From contig CANMGS010000002.1 in the NCBI GenBank assembly GCA_947497475.1, forward strand, positions 124,001 to 188,000: 64,000 bases of DNA, in the 5' to 3' direction. Of the stretch, positions 26,889-37,111 are shown in pieces (the first letter of the stretch is position 1; each line of letters begins with the position of its first letter). This stretch comes from an uncultured Amylibacter sp. (GTDB lineage Bacteria > Pseudomonadota > Alphaproteobacteria > Rhodobacterales > Rhodobacteraceae). Made by a program: the position numbers and the translations under genes. Below the pieces are notes generated by a model, which ran no database searches, was not told the origin of the DNA, and saw only the letters and a list, made by a program, of their open reading frames with translations.

Positions 26889-27782
26889 ATGGTTAATTCA
26901 ATGACAGGGTTCGCGTCATTAGGCGGCGACTATCAGGGTACGCATTGGGTCTGGGAAATTCGCAGCGTTAACGGTCGTGGCTTGGATATTCGAAGCCGTA
27001 TGCCAGAAGGTTTTGATGCGGTTGAAAAATTTGTTAAAGCAGAAACAGCCAAGGTTTGTGCACGCGGCACTGTCAACATCGGATTACGTATTAAACAAGG
27101 TGCCGAAGATGCTGCCCCTGTTTTGAATGTAGAGAATCTAGATGCTGTGATCGAAGCGGTAAAAACCGCTGAAGAACGTGCGTTGAATAAAGGTTTATCT
27201 TTGGCTGTGACGCGTGGTGCCGATTTATTATCAATACGCGGTGTTATTGAAATGGCATCACCTGAGAAGCAAGACGATGCTGCATTGCATAAAATGATGC
27301 AGGCAGATTTCAAAAAGGTATTGGCTGATTTTATTGCAGCACGTGGTGCAGAAGGCGACAGTCTGAAATCCATTCTGTCTGAACAAGTGGATCAGATCGA
27401 AATATTAAATAAACAGTCATTGGATATATTGGCGGAACGTGCTGACGAAACCAAAAAAACCTTCCATGCCAACGTACAAAAAATCCTACAAAACTCAGAT
27501 GGCGTTGATGAAACACGTTTGACACAAGAGCTTGCAATTTTGGCTGTTAAATCTGATGTCATGGAAGAACTGGATCGTTTGACAGCACACGTAAATGCGG
27601 CGCGTGATTTATTGAAAACCAAAGGGCCAATTGGTCGTAAATTTGATTTCTTAACGCAGGAATTTAACCGCGAAGCCAATACTTTATGTTCTAAAGCCGG
27701 ACATACAGCGTTGACGCAAATTGGATTAGAGTTAAAAACCGTTATCGATCAGATGCGTGAACAAGTACAGAATGTGGAATAA
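26889..27782 (+). CDS. yicC: YicC family endoribonuclease-like protein
   Basis: This 297-residue protein has the family start SMTGFASLGG, WEIRSVNGRGLDIRSRMPEG and the C-terminal signature GRKFDFLTQEFNREANTLCSKAG. YicC proteins have been shown to act as endoribonucleases. It is 2 bp upstream of gmk on the same strand, the usual alphaproteobacterial arrangement. Confidence 0.93.
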   Translation: MVNSMTGFASLGGDYQGTHWVWEIRSVNGRGLDIRSRMPEGFDAVEKFVKAETAKVCARGTVNIGLRIKQGAEDAAPVLNVENLDAVIEAVKTAEERALNKGLSLAVTRGADLLSIRGVIEMASPEKQDDAALHKMMQADFKKVLADFIAARGAEGDSLKSILSEQVDQIEILNKQSLDILAERADETKKTFHANVQKILQNSDGVDETRLTQELAILAVKSDVMEELDRLTAHVNAARDLLKTKGPIGRKFDFLTQEFNREANTLCSKAGHTALTQIGLELKTVIDQMREQVQNVE

Positions 27783-27784
27783 AA

Positions 27785-28432
27785 ATGACCGATAACAACC
27801 GCCGTGGATTACTGATTATTCTGTCGTCACCCTCTGGTGCAGGCAAATCCACCCTGTCTAGAATGCTCTTAGATTGGGATAACAGTCTGCAATTTTCAAT
27901 CTCGGCAACAACACGCGATCCTCGCCCTGGTGAAGAAGATGGTCGTGAATACTACTTTAAGACCCGCGAAGATTTCCAAGACATGGTGGCAAAGGGCGAT
28001 ATGTTGGAACACGCTGAGGTTTTTGGGAATTTCTACGGATCTCCACGGCAACCCGTTGAAGATGCCGTAAGCGCAGGCAAGGATGTTGTTTTCGATGTGG
28101 ATTGGCAAGGTGGCCAGCAAATCGGTGAAAGCACAATGAGTGGCGATGTGGTGTCTATCTTTATCCTGCCGCCCTCCATCGCAGAATTGGAACGTCGCTT
28201 AAACAGCCGCGGCCAAGACAGTGCTGAAGTGGTTGCCAATCGTATGTCCAAATCAAAAGATGAAATAAGCCATTGGCGTGAATATGAATATCTCATTGTG
28301 AACGATGATCTTGAAGCTTCTTTTGAAACTTTGAAATCCATATTAATCGCAGAACGAACCAAACGCATTCGCCGCAACGATCTTATGGATCACGTTGGCA
28401 ATTTGAACGCAGAATTTGAGGCTTTATCATGA
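27785..28432 (+). CDS. gmk: Guanylate kinase
   Basis: This 215-residue enzyme has P-loop SSPSGAGKSTLSR at about 14-26. The GMP-binding segment ISATTRDPRPGEEDGREYYF, AEVFGNFYGSPR, VDWQGGQQI and IFILPPSIAELERRL follow. It phosphorylates GMP to GDP. Its stop overlaps the next gene's ATG by four bases, giving a yicC-gmk-carbonic-anhydrase unit. Confidence 0.96.
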   Translation: MTDNNRRGLLIILSSPSGAGKSTLSRMLLDWDNSLQFSISATTRDPRPGEEDGREYYFKTREDFQDMVAKGDMLEHAEVFGNFYGSPRQPVEDAVSAGKDVVFDVDWQGGQQIGESTMSGDVVSIFILPPSIAELERRLNSRGQDSAEVVANRMSKSKDEISHWREYEYLIVNDDLEASFETLKSILIAERTKRIRRNDLMDHVGNLNAEFEALS

Positions 28433-28956
28433 CTCTATACGCATTAGATGGCGTAAAACCAACGACACCAGAAAACGGCGATTTTTGGGTGGCCCCTGAC
28501 GCTCAAGTCATCGGGAATGTACACATTCAAGAAGCTGTCGGTATTTGGTTCGGTTGCGCGTTACGCGGTGATAATGAACCGATCACACTGGGCGAAGGGT
28601 CGAATATCCAAGAACACACAGTGATCCATACGGATCCAGGTTTTCCTGTAACGATTGGGAGGAATTGCACCATCGGTCATAAAGCCATGATCCATGGGTG
28701 CACCATCGGCAATAATTCCTTAATTGGTATGGGCGCAACAGTTTTGAACGGCGCTATCATTGGTGAAAATTGCCTGATTGGGGCAGGGGCTTTGATCACC
28801 GAAGGCAAAGTTATACCTGATGGCTCAATGGTTGTGGGTATGCCGGGCAAAGTAATCCGAGAATTGGATGAAGCTGCCATTCAACGGCTGACAGTGTCTG
28901 CAATGATGTACCAATCAAATATGCGCCGCTTCCGTGATGGGTTAACAGAAGTCTAA
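28429..28956 (+). CDS. Gamma-carbonic-anhydrase family protein
   Basis: This 175-residue left-handed beta-helix protein is built of hexapeptide repeats (IGRNCTIGHKAMIHGCTIGNNSLIG split over the middle). Three metal-ligand histidines are seen in EHTVIH, IGHKA and IHGCTI. The catalytic Glu pair of archaeal Cam is not obvious, as in most YrdA/PaaY-type members. Activity as carbonic anhydrase is therefore uncertain. The end converges with chpT over four bases. Confidence 0.88.
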   Translation: MTLYALDGVKPTTPENGDFWVAPDAQVIGNVHIQEAVGIWFGCALRGDNEPITLGEGSNIQEHTVIHTDPGFPVTIGRNCTIGHKAMIHGCTIGNNSLIGMGATVLNGAIIGENCLIGAGALITEGKVIPDGSMVVGMPGKVIRELDEAAIQRLTVSAMMYQSNMRRFRDGLTEV

Positions 28957-29552
28957 GGCTTTATTAAAATAGACAGGCTTTGTGCATTTAACGTGAACTC
29001 TAAATGATAGCCAAAATCGGCGATCATCTTTTGCAGAAGTTTATAGTGAACAGATGCTGGACCGTTTGGGGTGCAAAAATTCTGTGTATCTAAGTCAACA
29101 ATTCCATCTGTTTTGATCTGATCGCCAATGGCATCAAGTTGCCAACCGTCGCTGTTATCCATGATTGCGATATTCCCACCGTGTGGCAGGGTGTTTTCCA
29201 AACACATCAGGGTCAGAAAACACGTTTTTAAATTTTGACGATTGAGTGCTGTGTTTATGCGCCAATCGATATGCAAGCGATTGTCACTGTAATTCTGCGC
29301 CAGAATATCCGTGATTTCTGATGTCCCAATTGCAGTACCACCTGAAGCATCTCCAAACGCTATACGCAAAAACCGTATTTTACCGTTTGCAGCACGTACA
29401 CTGTCTGCGATCAATACCATCTCGGGGCTTTGCGCCGCACCTGTTAACTCTAGAAGTTCTATGCCATTGCTGATAGCGCCAATAGGGCTGATCAAGTCAT
29501 GACAAATACGGGAACCGATTTCTGAAGCGATGTCGGATTTCTTATCAAGCAT
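28953..29552 (-). CDS. chpT: Histidine phosphotransferase ChpT
   Basis: Start at ATG 29552 (AAGG about 9 bases upstream) gives 199 residues; the frame is open further but lacks the family start. The segment EIGSRICHDLISPIGAISNG holds the phospho-accepting His. The rest has a degenerate ATPase-like fold. ChpT relays phosphate from CckA to CtrA and CpdR in the alphaproteobacterial cell-cycle/motility pathway. The DUF3553 gene is divergent 32 bp away, a common neighbour in Rhodobacterales. Confidence 0.85.
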   Translation of the reverse strand: MLDKKSDIASEIGSRICHDLISPIGAISNGIELLELTGAAQSPEMVLIADSVRAANGKIRFLRIAFGDASGGTAIGTSEITDILAQNYSDNRLHIDWRINTALNRQNLKTCFLTLMCLENTLPHGGNIAIMDNSDGWQLDAIGDQIKTDGIVDLDTQNFCTPNGPASVHYKLLQKMIADFGYHLEFTLNAQSLSILIKP

Positions 29553-29584
29553 AACAATGGCCTTTATAAAATTAGGAGTGCCAC

Positions 29585-29761
29585 ATGAATGATTTTTTGA
29601 CACCGGGTGATTTCGTACGACATCCAACACAACTCGATTGGGGATTGGGGCAGGTGCAATCTGTTATCGATGGAAAGATAACAGTGAACTTTGAACATGC
29701 TGGCAAAGTCGTCATCGAAGGCTCACGTGTGGAATTACGTATGGTGATTGATCAGAAATGA
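29585..29761 (+). CDS. DUF3553 family small protein
   Basis: This 58-residue protein begins MNDFLTPGDFVRHPTQLDWG and contains GKITVNFEHAGKVVI, the DUF3553 pattern of a small SH3/KOW-like barrel. AGGAG sits 6 bases before the ATG. It is divergent from chpT across 32 bp, so their promoters must overlap. Function unknown; a CtrA-type site lies just past its stop. Confidence 0.85.
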   Translation: MNDFLTPGDFVRHPTQLDWGLGQVQSVIDGKITVNFEHAGKVVIEGSRVELRMVIDQK

Positions 29762-29767
29762 AAAAGG

Positions 29768-29782
29768 TTAACAGAGCGTTAA
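29768..29782. promoter_or_regulatory. CtrA-box-like site TTAA-N7-TTAA
   Basis: TTAA at 29768-29771 and 29779-29782 are spaced by seven bases, the exact full CtrA site. It sits between DUF3553 and olsB, next to chpT. The same bases form a 5-bp hairpin followed by six T, so a weak terminator is the alternative. Confidence 0.4.
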
Positions 29783-29890
29783 TTTTTTAAGGATGACGTT
29801 GCTTTCTTGCATGACTTTAAAACAGAATATTTGCAAGAAACCGAAAAACGCCTTATCAGCGAAATAGGACAGTAATTTACGGTTTTAGCG

Positions 29891-30664
29891 ATGAAACACG
29901 ATAGTGCGGAGTTTTCAATAAAGCTGGCGGAGACATCTACCGAGATGCAGGCCGCCCAAAAATTACGTTACCGTGTTTTTGTCGAAGAGCTTGGCGGTTC
30001 AACTGACCCAAATCATGCTGCGGATGGTTTGGAACGTGATGCGTTTGATGCTCATGTCGATCACCTCATCTTGCAAGATAAATCACTGCCAGAAACGGAT
30101 AATGTTATTGGCGTCTACAGGTTGCTGCGTGGGGACGTTGCAAAACAAGGCATTGGATTTTACTCTGCTACAGAGTTTCAATTGGATAAAATCATCCAAT
30201 CTGATCGTAAGTCATTAGAATTAGGCCGTTCTTGCGTTGATGCGCGATACCGTGGTGGCACTGCTATGCATCTTTTATGGAACGCATTGGCCGATTATGT
30301 CGCCACTCATGAAATTGAAATCCTATTTGGTGTGGCCTCTTTTCACGGGACAAACCCAAATGACATTGCCCATGCTTTATCGTTTTTACATCATAACTAT
30401 CTGGCTCCAGATGATCTGTGTGTTGCAGCCCATGGCCAAGATGCAATCGCTATCGATATCCTTCCTGTTGAAGACATAAACAGACCCAAAGCATCGTCTC
30501 AATTACCTGCATTGATCAAATCCTATCTGCGTTTGGGCGGCATGATCGGGCAGGGTGCTTATATTGACCATGCTTTTAACACCATTGACGTTTGTCTGGT
30601 GATGGACACGGCACGTATGTCTGAAAAATACAAAAACCTTTACGAGCGGGACAGTGCTGCATGA
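29891..30664 (+). CDS. olsB: L-ornithine N-alpha-acyltransferase OlsB
   Basis: This 257-residue GNAT-like acyltransferase has QKLRYRVFVEELGGS, the AHVDHLIL strand, VIGVYRLLRG, and ELGRSCVDARYRGG. FGVASFHGTNP follows. OlsB acylates ornithine with 3-hydroxyacyl-ACP in the first step of ornithine-lipid synthesis. It is coupled to olsA by a four-base ATGA overlap, which strongly supports the call. Ornithine lipids replace phospholipids under phosphate limitation in many marine bacteria. Confidence 0.9.
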   Translation: MKHDSAEFSIKLAETSTEMQAAQKLRYRVFVEELGGSTDPNHAADGLERDAFDAHVDHLILQDKSLPETDNVIGVYRLLRGDVAKQGIGFYSATEFQLDKIIQSDRKSLELGRSCVDARYRGGTAMHLLWNALADYVATHEIEILFGVASFHGTNPNDIAHALSFLHHNYLAPDDLCVAAHGQDAIAIDILPVEDINRPKASSQLPALIKSYLRLGGMIGQGAYIDHAFNTIDVCLVMDTARMSEKYKNLYERDSAA

Positions 30665-31476
30665 TTAGATGGGACGGGGGGGAACCAATTGAATTAGACC
30701 GTCCTTCTGGCCTGCAATGGATACGTGTGGTCGTGCGCGCCAGTTTAGGGGTTATCACAATCGCCACGCTTATGGTTCCGATGATGCTCTTTCGCGCTGT
30801 TGGCGCATGGCGTATCGGTCAACGTATCGTGCGCACAGCCTGCTGGATTTGCTTAAAAATCATAGGCTTACCTGTAACAACCAAAGGCAAGCCAATGAAA
30901 CACGCGGGTGTCGTTGTTGCCAATCATTCATCTTGGTTGGATATTTTAACCTTACACGTCTGTCATAATGTTTTCTTTGCATCCAAAGACGAGGTGAAAT
31001 CATGGCCTGCAATCGGCTTTATGGCGCGCTCTGCTGGTACCTTGTTTATCAAACGGGAACGCGCAGATGCAAAACGCCAACATGATTTGTTCTTAGATCA
31101 CGCAATGAAAGGCCATAAACTGCTGTTTTTTCCAGAAGGCACCAGCACAGATGGTCTTCATGTTTTGCCATTCAAGTCATCGCTATTCGCAGCCTTCTTC
31201 TCACCCGATTTGGCGGAACGTATGTGGGTTCAACCCGTCACTGCGCTTTATTATGGTCCAAAGGGCAAACGCCACGACTTCTATGGTTGGTGGGGTGATA
31301 TGGAATTGTTAGAGCATATGGGACATGTCCTGTCGCAGCGCAAACAAGGACGGTTGGAAATCGTTTTCCATGAGCCGCTTAAGATTACAGATTACAAAGA
31401 CCGTAAAGCGTTAAGCCAAGACGCATGGCAAGCCGTGGCGGATGGCATGCCCTTCAGGGTGCCAAACAACTTGTAA
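30661..31476 (+). CDS. olsA: Lyso-ornithine lipid O-acyltransferase OlsA
   Basis: This 271-residue PlsC-type acyltransferase has one N-terminal membrane segment (about 25-45). The catalytic NHSSWLDIL supplies the H-x4-D, and the acceptor motif is FFPEGTSTDG. OlsA adds the second acyl chain to lyso-ornithine lipid. The start overlaps olsB. A 9-bp inverted repeat follows the stop. Confidence 0.9.
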   Translation: MIRWDGGEPIELDRPSGLQWIRVVVRASLGVITIATLMVPMMLFRAVGAWRIGQRIVRTACWICLKIIGLPVTTKGKPMKHAGVVVANHSSWLDILTLHVCHNVFFASKDEVKSWPAIGFMARSAGTLFIKRERADAKRQHDLFLDHAMKGHKLLFFPEGTSTDGLHVLPFKSSLFAAFFSPDLAERMWVQPVTALYYGPKGKRHDFYGWWGDMELLEHMGHVLSQRKQGRLEIVFHEPLKITDYKDRKALSQDAWQAVADGMPFRVPNNL

Positions 31477-31489
31477 ACGGGCTGTATGC

Positions 31490-31523
31490 TGAATGTCTGC
31501 TTAGAGCCCAAATTAGACATTCA
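31490..31523. repeat. Inverted repeat after olsA; first copy of a 26-bp repeat
   Basis: Arms TGAATGTCT (31490-31498) and AGACATTCA (31515-31523) pair perfectly around 16 bases. The first 26 bases recur at 32235-32260 with 22 of 26 identical, on the other side of the DUF4189-like gene. Confidence 0.6.
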
Positions 31524-31601
31524 TAAATAGTTTGATATTTATTCGCGTTAAAAATTATGTTATAAAAAGTGTATTAATCATAATGTTTTTGGATAAGCCA
31601 T

Positions 31602-32228
31602 ATGAATTTATCACATCTAATTATTACATTTACAGCTATTAGTATTTCGGGATGTACCGTGGATTCTACTCAAGAAAAACCTACATCGGAGGGACCCCTT
31701 GATCTCTACGGCACTCAGCACAAAATTATACTTGAATCCAAAACCAAACCACAGGGAAAAGCTGCGAATGGATTTAAAGAATTCAAGAAAGGTGGTAAAA
31801 GCGGCCATGGTTACTATGGGGCTTTTGCTTACTCTATCAACCCTAGGAAGAGCAGTGTATATGGATCACATACTGGATATAATTCCTTAAAAACAGCACG
31901 TGAGGGAGCGTTGGCTGGGTGTAAAAGCTACCTGAAAAAAGGTGAGGCACCTTGCAAAATTATTGCTGTTATGGTTCCAAAAGGATATGTAAATAAACAA
32001 AAAATCACATTGAGTAAGAGCGTAACAAAATTATTGCGTGATCAAAAGAATAAAGGTGAATACCGCGCGTTTGCCACCAATGATGGTGATTACGCTAGAG
32101 TTTGGAACCGTGAAACGCAGGAATTAGCAAATCAGGAAGCCTTGGAGAATTGCAATACACGTGCAAAAAGAGAGACCCCAAGGCACCAAAAACTATATCC
32201 ATGCCGCTTGATACCCGAAGAACAATAA
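31602..32228 (+). CDS. Lipoprotein with two DUF4189-like modules
   Basis: This 208-residue protein has lipobox ISISGC (Cys18). The mature part has two similar halves. GAFAYSINPRKSSVYGSHTGY with AREGALAGCKSYL and CKIIAVM comes first. YRAFATNDGD with ANQEALENCN and PCRLI comes second. Each half has the A...C...C pattern of DUF4189, a family of extracytoplasmic proteins of unknown role. The body is Lys-rich, unlike its neighbours. The gene is bracketed by a short repeat and has no strong Shine-Dalgarno. Confidence 0.65.
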   Translation: MNLSHLIITFTAISISGCTVDSTQEKPTSEGPLDLYGTQHKIILESKTKPQGKAANGFKEFKKGGKSGHGYYGAFAYSINPRKSSVYGSHTGYNSLKTAREGALAGCKSYLKKGEAPCKIIAVMVPKGYVNKQKITLSKSVTKLLRDQKNKGEYRAFATNDGDYARVWNRETQELANQEALENCNTRAKRETPRHQKLYPCRLIPEEQ

Positions 32229-32234
32229 CATGTT

Positions 32235-32260
32235 TGAATGTTTGCTTTGAGCCCAAAGTG
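32235..32260. repeat. Second copy of the 26-bp repeat
   Basis: The sequence TGAATGTTTGCTTTGAGCCC followed by AAAGTG repeats the bases after olsA with four mismatches. Here the right arm of the inverted repeat is lost. Confidence 0.55.
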
Positions 32261-32325
32261 ACACATAGACTAACCAGCTTGTATGTGATCCAGTAAAGAA
32301 CGTTTTAGAGTAAAGGATGCCAACT

Positions 32326-32556
32326 ATGCCGTGTAGCGAAAGTTTAGCTTTACTACATCTTGTTTTTTGGCTTGGGGTGTTTCTGCTTACCTATCTTGTT
32401 GCAAAGCATAACCAATTCGGACCGAAAGATGCTGTTCTCGCGCTTGTTGGAGTCAAGAAATTTCAGCGTACCTTGCTTATCAATGTGGTTCAGGCGGCTA
32501 CGCTCTTTGGTTCACTTGGCGTTGCAGCCTGGATACTCCAAAGCTGCCCAAGCTGA
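32326..32556 (+). CDS. Small membrane protein, unknown
   Basis: ATG 32326 has AAAGG 9 bases upstream and gives 76 residues; ATG 32317 would add three. Hydrophobic segments lie at about 8-25 (LHLVFWLGVFLLTYLV) and 50-70 (VVQAATLFGSLGVAAWIL), separated by a basic loop. The family is not recognised; it has an MAPEG-like feel but is too short to assign. It is convergent with the ThiE-like gene. Confidence 0.5.
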   Translation: MPCSESLALLHLVFWLGVFLLTYLVAKHNQFGPKDAVLALVGVKKFQRTLLINVVQAATLFGSLGVAAWILQSCPS

Positions 32557-32653
32557 ATTAGCCAACGGTGGCTTTGTCCTCCATAACAGACTTATGAGGA
32601 TTGCCTGTTTTACAATGAAAGGCGCCCAATCTTGGTAGAACGATAAAGGTAAA

Positions 32654-33280
32654 TTAAGAAATTACTTTTAGATATGCACCTAATGCAGCTACAGGGTCAT
32701 CCGACGCCCAAATCTCATCACCCACGCCAAAGAAATCGACGACAGGTGCCAGTGTCTTGGCAATCTCTAATGTAACATTCCCTTCGGCAATCACAGGAAC
32801 CTCGACCATTTCGGACCACCATTCAAAGGTTTCAAATTCTGCCAAAGTGCCATCGCCCAATGCGCTTTCGCCCACAGGGCCAAAGGCCACGTAATCCGCA
32901 CCGATTTCACCCGCAGTCATGCCAGCATGTTTGGATGCACCGCAATATGTGCCGACAATCGCATCAGGCCCCAGTGCTTTGCGCACATCGCGCACTTGAC
33001 GTGAGCTGTCAGGCAAATGCACACCGTCCAGCCCATGGGTTTCCACAAGACGGAAATGGCTTTCAATCACAATTGCCACTTCACGCGCATGGCAAATTTC
33101 ACGCAGTTGATCAGCAGCTTGTGAAATCTCACGTTCATCTGTGCTGGCCATCGTCAACCGCACACAAGCCACAGGATGCGCATCCAGAACTTTGGCCAGT
33201 TGCGGGCCATATGTTGCTAAATCGAATGTGGTCGGTGTGATCAGATAAATCTGTGGTTCGTGTTGCTCAGTCTCAGACAT
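32654..33280 (-). CDS. Thiamine-phosphate-synthase-like protein (ThiE family)
   Basis: Start at ATG 33280 is supported by AAGGGG 7 bases upstream. The 208-residue TIM barrel has IYLITPTTFD at strand 1, DGVHLPDSS, VGTYCGASKHAGMTAGEIGADYVAFGPV and VIAEGNVT. These are ThiE-type elements, but the pyrophosphate-binding residues are only partly conserved. It may be a ThiE paralogue rather than the thiamine enzyme. No other thi gene or TPP riboswitch is adjacent. Confidence 0.75.
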   Translation of the reverse strand: MSETEQHEPQIYLITPTTFDLATYGPQLAKVLDAHPVACVRLTMASTDEREISQAADQLREICHAREVAIVIESHFRLVETHGLDGVHLPDSSRQVRDVRKALGPDAIVGTYCGASKHAGMTAGEIGADYVAFGPVGESALGDGTLAEFETFEWWSEMVEVPVIAEGNVTLEIAKTLAPVVDFFGVGDEIWASDDPVAALGAYLKVIS

Positions 33281-33382
33281 AGTCAGCCCCTTTGTTTGCA
33301 TAGGGGTTTAACGGGCAACGGGACTTGCGTCAAAGGGCAAGTTTGGATGCACCGCGAACGGATCGCGGTGCACAAGCGCACT

Positions 33383-33919
33383 TTAAACAGCGCCAGTATA
33401 TTCGCCACGACCTGGGTAGTCTTTTGCGATCACAAAATCCAAAGCACCCAGCATTTCTTTGAAAGATGGGCGTGTGAATGGCATTGTTTGAACAGATGCA
33501 AAATACAATGTTTGATCTGGACGTACTAAGAACAAACCAGGCTCTGCAAATATGGCTGGTTCTTCGATGCCGATGGACGTCGTACCGATGCCTTCGGATG
33601 TATACAGACCCCATTCACGCGCTTTTTCCAATGACACACCGTAACCGATACGCAATTTGTCAGTACCAGCTGCTTCAACCATCTGCGCTGCTTTTTCTTG
33701 TGTGTCACCACTTAGCGCAATCACATTCACACCGCGCTGGGTGAATTCTGGCATCAGGCGTTCAAGCTCTTTTAGATAGTTTGCACAGATCGGGCAGTGA
33801 ATGCCGCGATAGAACACAACCAATGTAAATTTCTCTGACCCTTCTGAGCTTAAATCGAATGCGCCATGGGCGACTGTTTCTACAGAAAGATTAGGTGTTT
33901 TTTGGCGGGGCGTAAGCAT
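33383..33919 (-). CDS. Peroxiredoxin-like (AhpC/TSA) thioredoxin-fold protein
   Basis: This 178-residue protein has LVVFYRGIHCPICANYLKEL, a CxxC active site in a thioredoxin fold. VNVIALSGDT and GLFLVRPDQTLYFASVQ follow. It belongs to the short peroxiredoxin-like group often controlled by a divergent AraC regulator. AAGGA lies 8 bases upstream of the ATG. It probably reduces peroxides or protein disulfides in the cytoplasm; substrate unknown. Confidence 0.82.
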   Translation of the reverse strand: MLTPRQKTPNLSVETVAHGAFDLSSEGSEKFTLVVFYRGIHCPICANYLKELERLMPEFTQRGVNVIALSGDTQEKAAQMVEAAGTDKLRIGYGVSLEKAREWGLYTSEGIGTTSIGIEEPAIFAEPGLFLVRPDQTLYFASVQTMPFTRPSFKEMLGALDFVIAKDYPGRGEYTGAV

Positions 33920-34032
33920 TTTATATCCTTGTCATATAAAGTTTGGCACAGGGGTATCCCACGCCTTTTCTTGACAATACTGTATTATGGAATACTTTTT
34001 GTTCAAATAAGTTGATCCAAAGTACGAAATCC

Positions 34033-34866
34033 ATGCCGCCTAAACCAGACAGACTGTCCGCACTCATCAACAGCTTTCGCGTTGATACACATGTTCTATC
34101 ATTGGGGGCATGCCGTGTGCCTGCATTGATGGATAAGGGCCTACAAAACCCGAATTTATTCATCATAACAAAGGGATCACTTCATAAGTATAACACCGAT
34201 TTCCCTGAAAACGCCGATGATACACCAGTGTTGGTCTTCTTTCCACATGGTGGTTTGAAAGGTGTTTGCAGCTTTGCGGATACGCAGGAGGCAGAGTTCA
34301 TTTGTGCCTCTGTTGATATGGGCGGCGATGCGAATCCTATCGCTTTGGCCTTGCCTGACGTTGTGACCATCCCGTTGAATGAAGCGAAAGCCCTAAAAGC
34401 TGTGGCAGATATGTTGATCACAGAATCCTATGCCCCACGCTGTGGGGGGAATGCTGTGATTGATCGCCTGTGTGAAATCATGGTGATCCAACTGCTGCGC
34501 CATTTGATGGAAAAGGGCGAGGCAGAGGTTGGTTTAATCGCAGGCTTAACGCATCCCAATCTATCCTATGCAATTGTGGCTATGCACAATGATCCGCAGA
34601 AAACTTGGTTGATCGAAGATTTTGCACAGATTTCAGGAATGTCGCGCACACATTTTTCAAATACGTTCCATAAAGTAGTTGGCGTCCCTGCGGGTGAATA
34701 TTTATCAAGTTGGCGATTGTCTTTGGCACGGGCTGAATTGGCGCGTGGAACCCGCCTAAAAGCGGTGGTGCAGAAGGTGGGATTTTCCAGTTCTGCGGCC
34801 CTGTCGCGAGCGTTTAAGCGCCGATACGGCGTAACCCCGCGACAGGATTTATTGAATGCATCTTAA
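34033..34866 (+). CDS. AraC-family regulator with N-terminal cupin
   Basis: I prefer ATG 34033 (277 residues). A candidate promoter (TTGACA 33971, TACTTT 33993) lies inside the longer frame that opens at 33943. The cupin_6-like sensor has DRLSALINSF, NLFIITKGSLHKYN and VLVFFPHGG. The AraC DNA-binding domain at the end has MSRTHFSNTFHKVVG and KVGFSSSAALSRAFKRRYGVTP split over two helix-turn-helices. It is divergent from the peroxiredoxin-like gene and is its likely regulator. Confidence 0.85.
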   Translation: MPPKPDRLSALINSFRVDTHVLSLGACRVPALMDKGLQNPNLFIITKGSLHKYNTDFPENADDTPVLVFFPHGGLKGVCSFADTQEAEFICASVDMGGDANPIALALPDVVTIPLNEAKALKAVADMLITESYAPRCGGNAVIDRLCEIMVIQLLRHLMEKGEAEVGLIAGLTHPNLSYAIVAMHNDPQKTWLIEDFAQISGMSRTHFSNTFHKVVGVPAGEYLSSWRLSLARAELARGTRLKAVVQKVGFSSSAALSRAFKRRYGVTPRQDLLNAS

Positions 34867-34876
34867 ATGCGAAACC

Positions 34877-36193
<1,317 letters not shown>

Positions 36194-37093
36194 TTAACGT
36201 GAACTCTCGTCAGATGGAAGGGTTTGGATGTCGCGTTCTCGCATCATAAGAAAGATTCCTGACGCTATTATGCCAGTAGCCCCCAAAAGTGTTTGCCAAT
36301 CAGGGCGTTCACCAAAGAAAACGATTCCGTAAAAAAGCGCGAATATTAAGCGGCTATAGCGGAATGGAACGATTGCAGAAATTTGCCCCAACCGAACCGA
36401 AGCTGTGATGGTGACATAGGCCAGCATGGAACAGATGATGATGCCGATCATATAGACCTGTTCTAAGTGTGAGGTTGTGAGGATATATGTCAGATCACTA
36501 CCCTCTAGCTGGATCATGATAAACCCAACAGGGACCAGGATAAGATACCCAAAGACGGACAATTGCAGTGTGGTTACACTGTCTTTGATCCTGCGTGTTG
36601 CCAAGTCACGAATGGATAGGCCAAGCACTCCCACAAGGGCAAACAAGGCGTTTGCATCGAACCCATCAAGCCCAGGGCGGATGATAAGAACAACGCATAG
36701 AAAGCCAAAGATAATTGCGGTCCAGCGCCGCCATCCCACGGTTTCGCCAAGGATAACGGCTGCGCCTAATGTTACCATCAATGGCGTTGCTTGATGGATC
36801 GATGACATCGTTGATATATCCGTATAAGCCAAGGCCAAGACCACGCCTGTTGTTCCTAAAACTTCACCGAAGTTTCGCAACAAAACTGCGGGGGCAAAGA
36901 ATGTTATTGGCAGCGGGTTTTGTTTGTTGACTAAACAGACCGCAGAAAAAACGATAGTAGCCACGATGCCCAACACAAAAATAATCTGCGCAGGGCTTAG
37001 GTCATTATTTGAAGCTGCTTTGATGAATGCATCTGATGAAGCGAATGCAAACATGGAAAAAACCATCAGTAAAATGCCACGGGTATTTTCCAT
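36194..37093 (-). CDS. EamA/DMT-family permease
   Basis: This 299-residue protein has about ten membrane segments in two EamA repeats. It shows SMFAFASSDAFIKAAS at the start, YTDISTMSSIHQATPL in the first repeat and IVPFRYSRLIFALFYGIVFFGE in the second. The RhaT/SAM-type DMT permeases export metabolites or amino acids; the substrate is not readable. It lies 18 bp downstream of fur on the same strand. Confidence 0.85.
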   Translation of the reverse strand: MENTRGILLMVFSMFAFASSDAFIKAASNNDLSPAQIIFVLGIVATIVFSAVCLVNKQNPLPITFFAPAVLLRNFGEVLGTTGVVLALAYTDISTMSSIHQATPLMVTLGAAVILGETVGWRRWTAIIFGFLCVVLIIRPGLDGFDANALFALVGVLGLSIRDLATRRIKDSVTTLQLSVFGYLILVPVGFIMIQLEGSDLTYILTTSHLEQVYMIGIIICSMLAYVTITASVRLGQISAIVPFRYSRLIFALFYGIVFFGERPDWQTLLGATGIIASGIFLMMRERDIQTLPSDESSR

Positions 37094-37111
37094 ATTTATG
37101 TTTTTAATTCG

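Noticed and set aside
32654-33382. TPP riboswitch near the ThiE-like gene
   Set aside because: No CTGAGA or conserved THI-box sequence is visible, and no thi operon is present.
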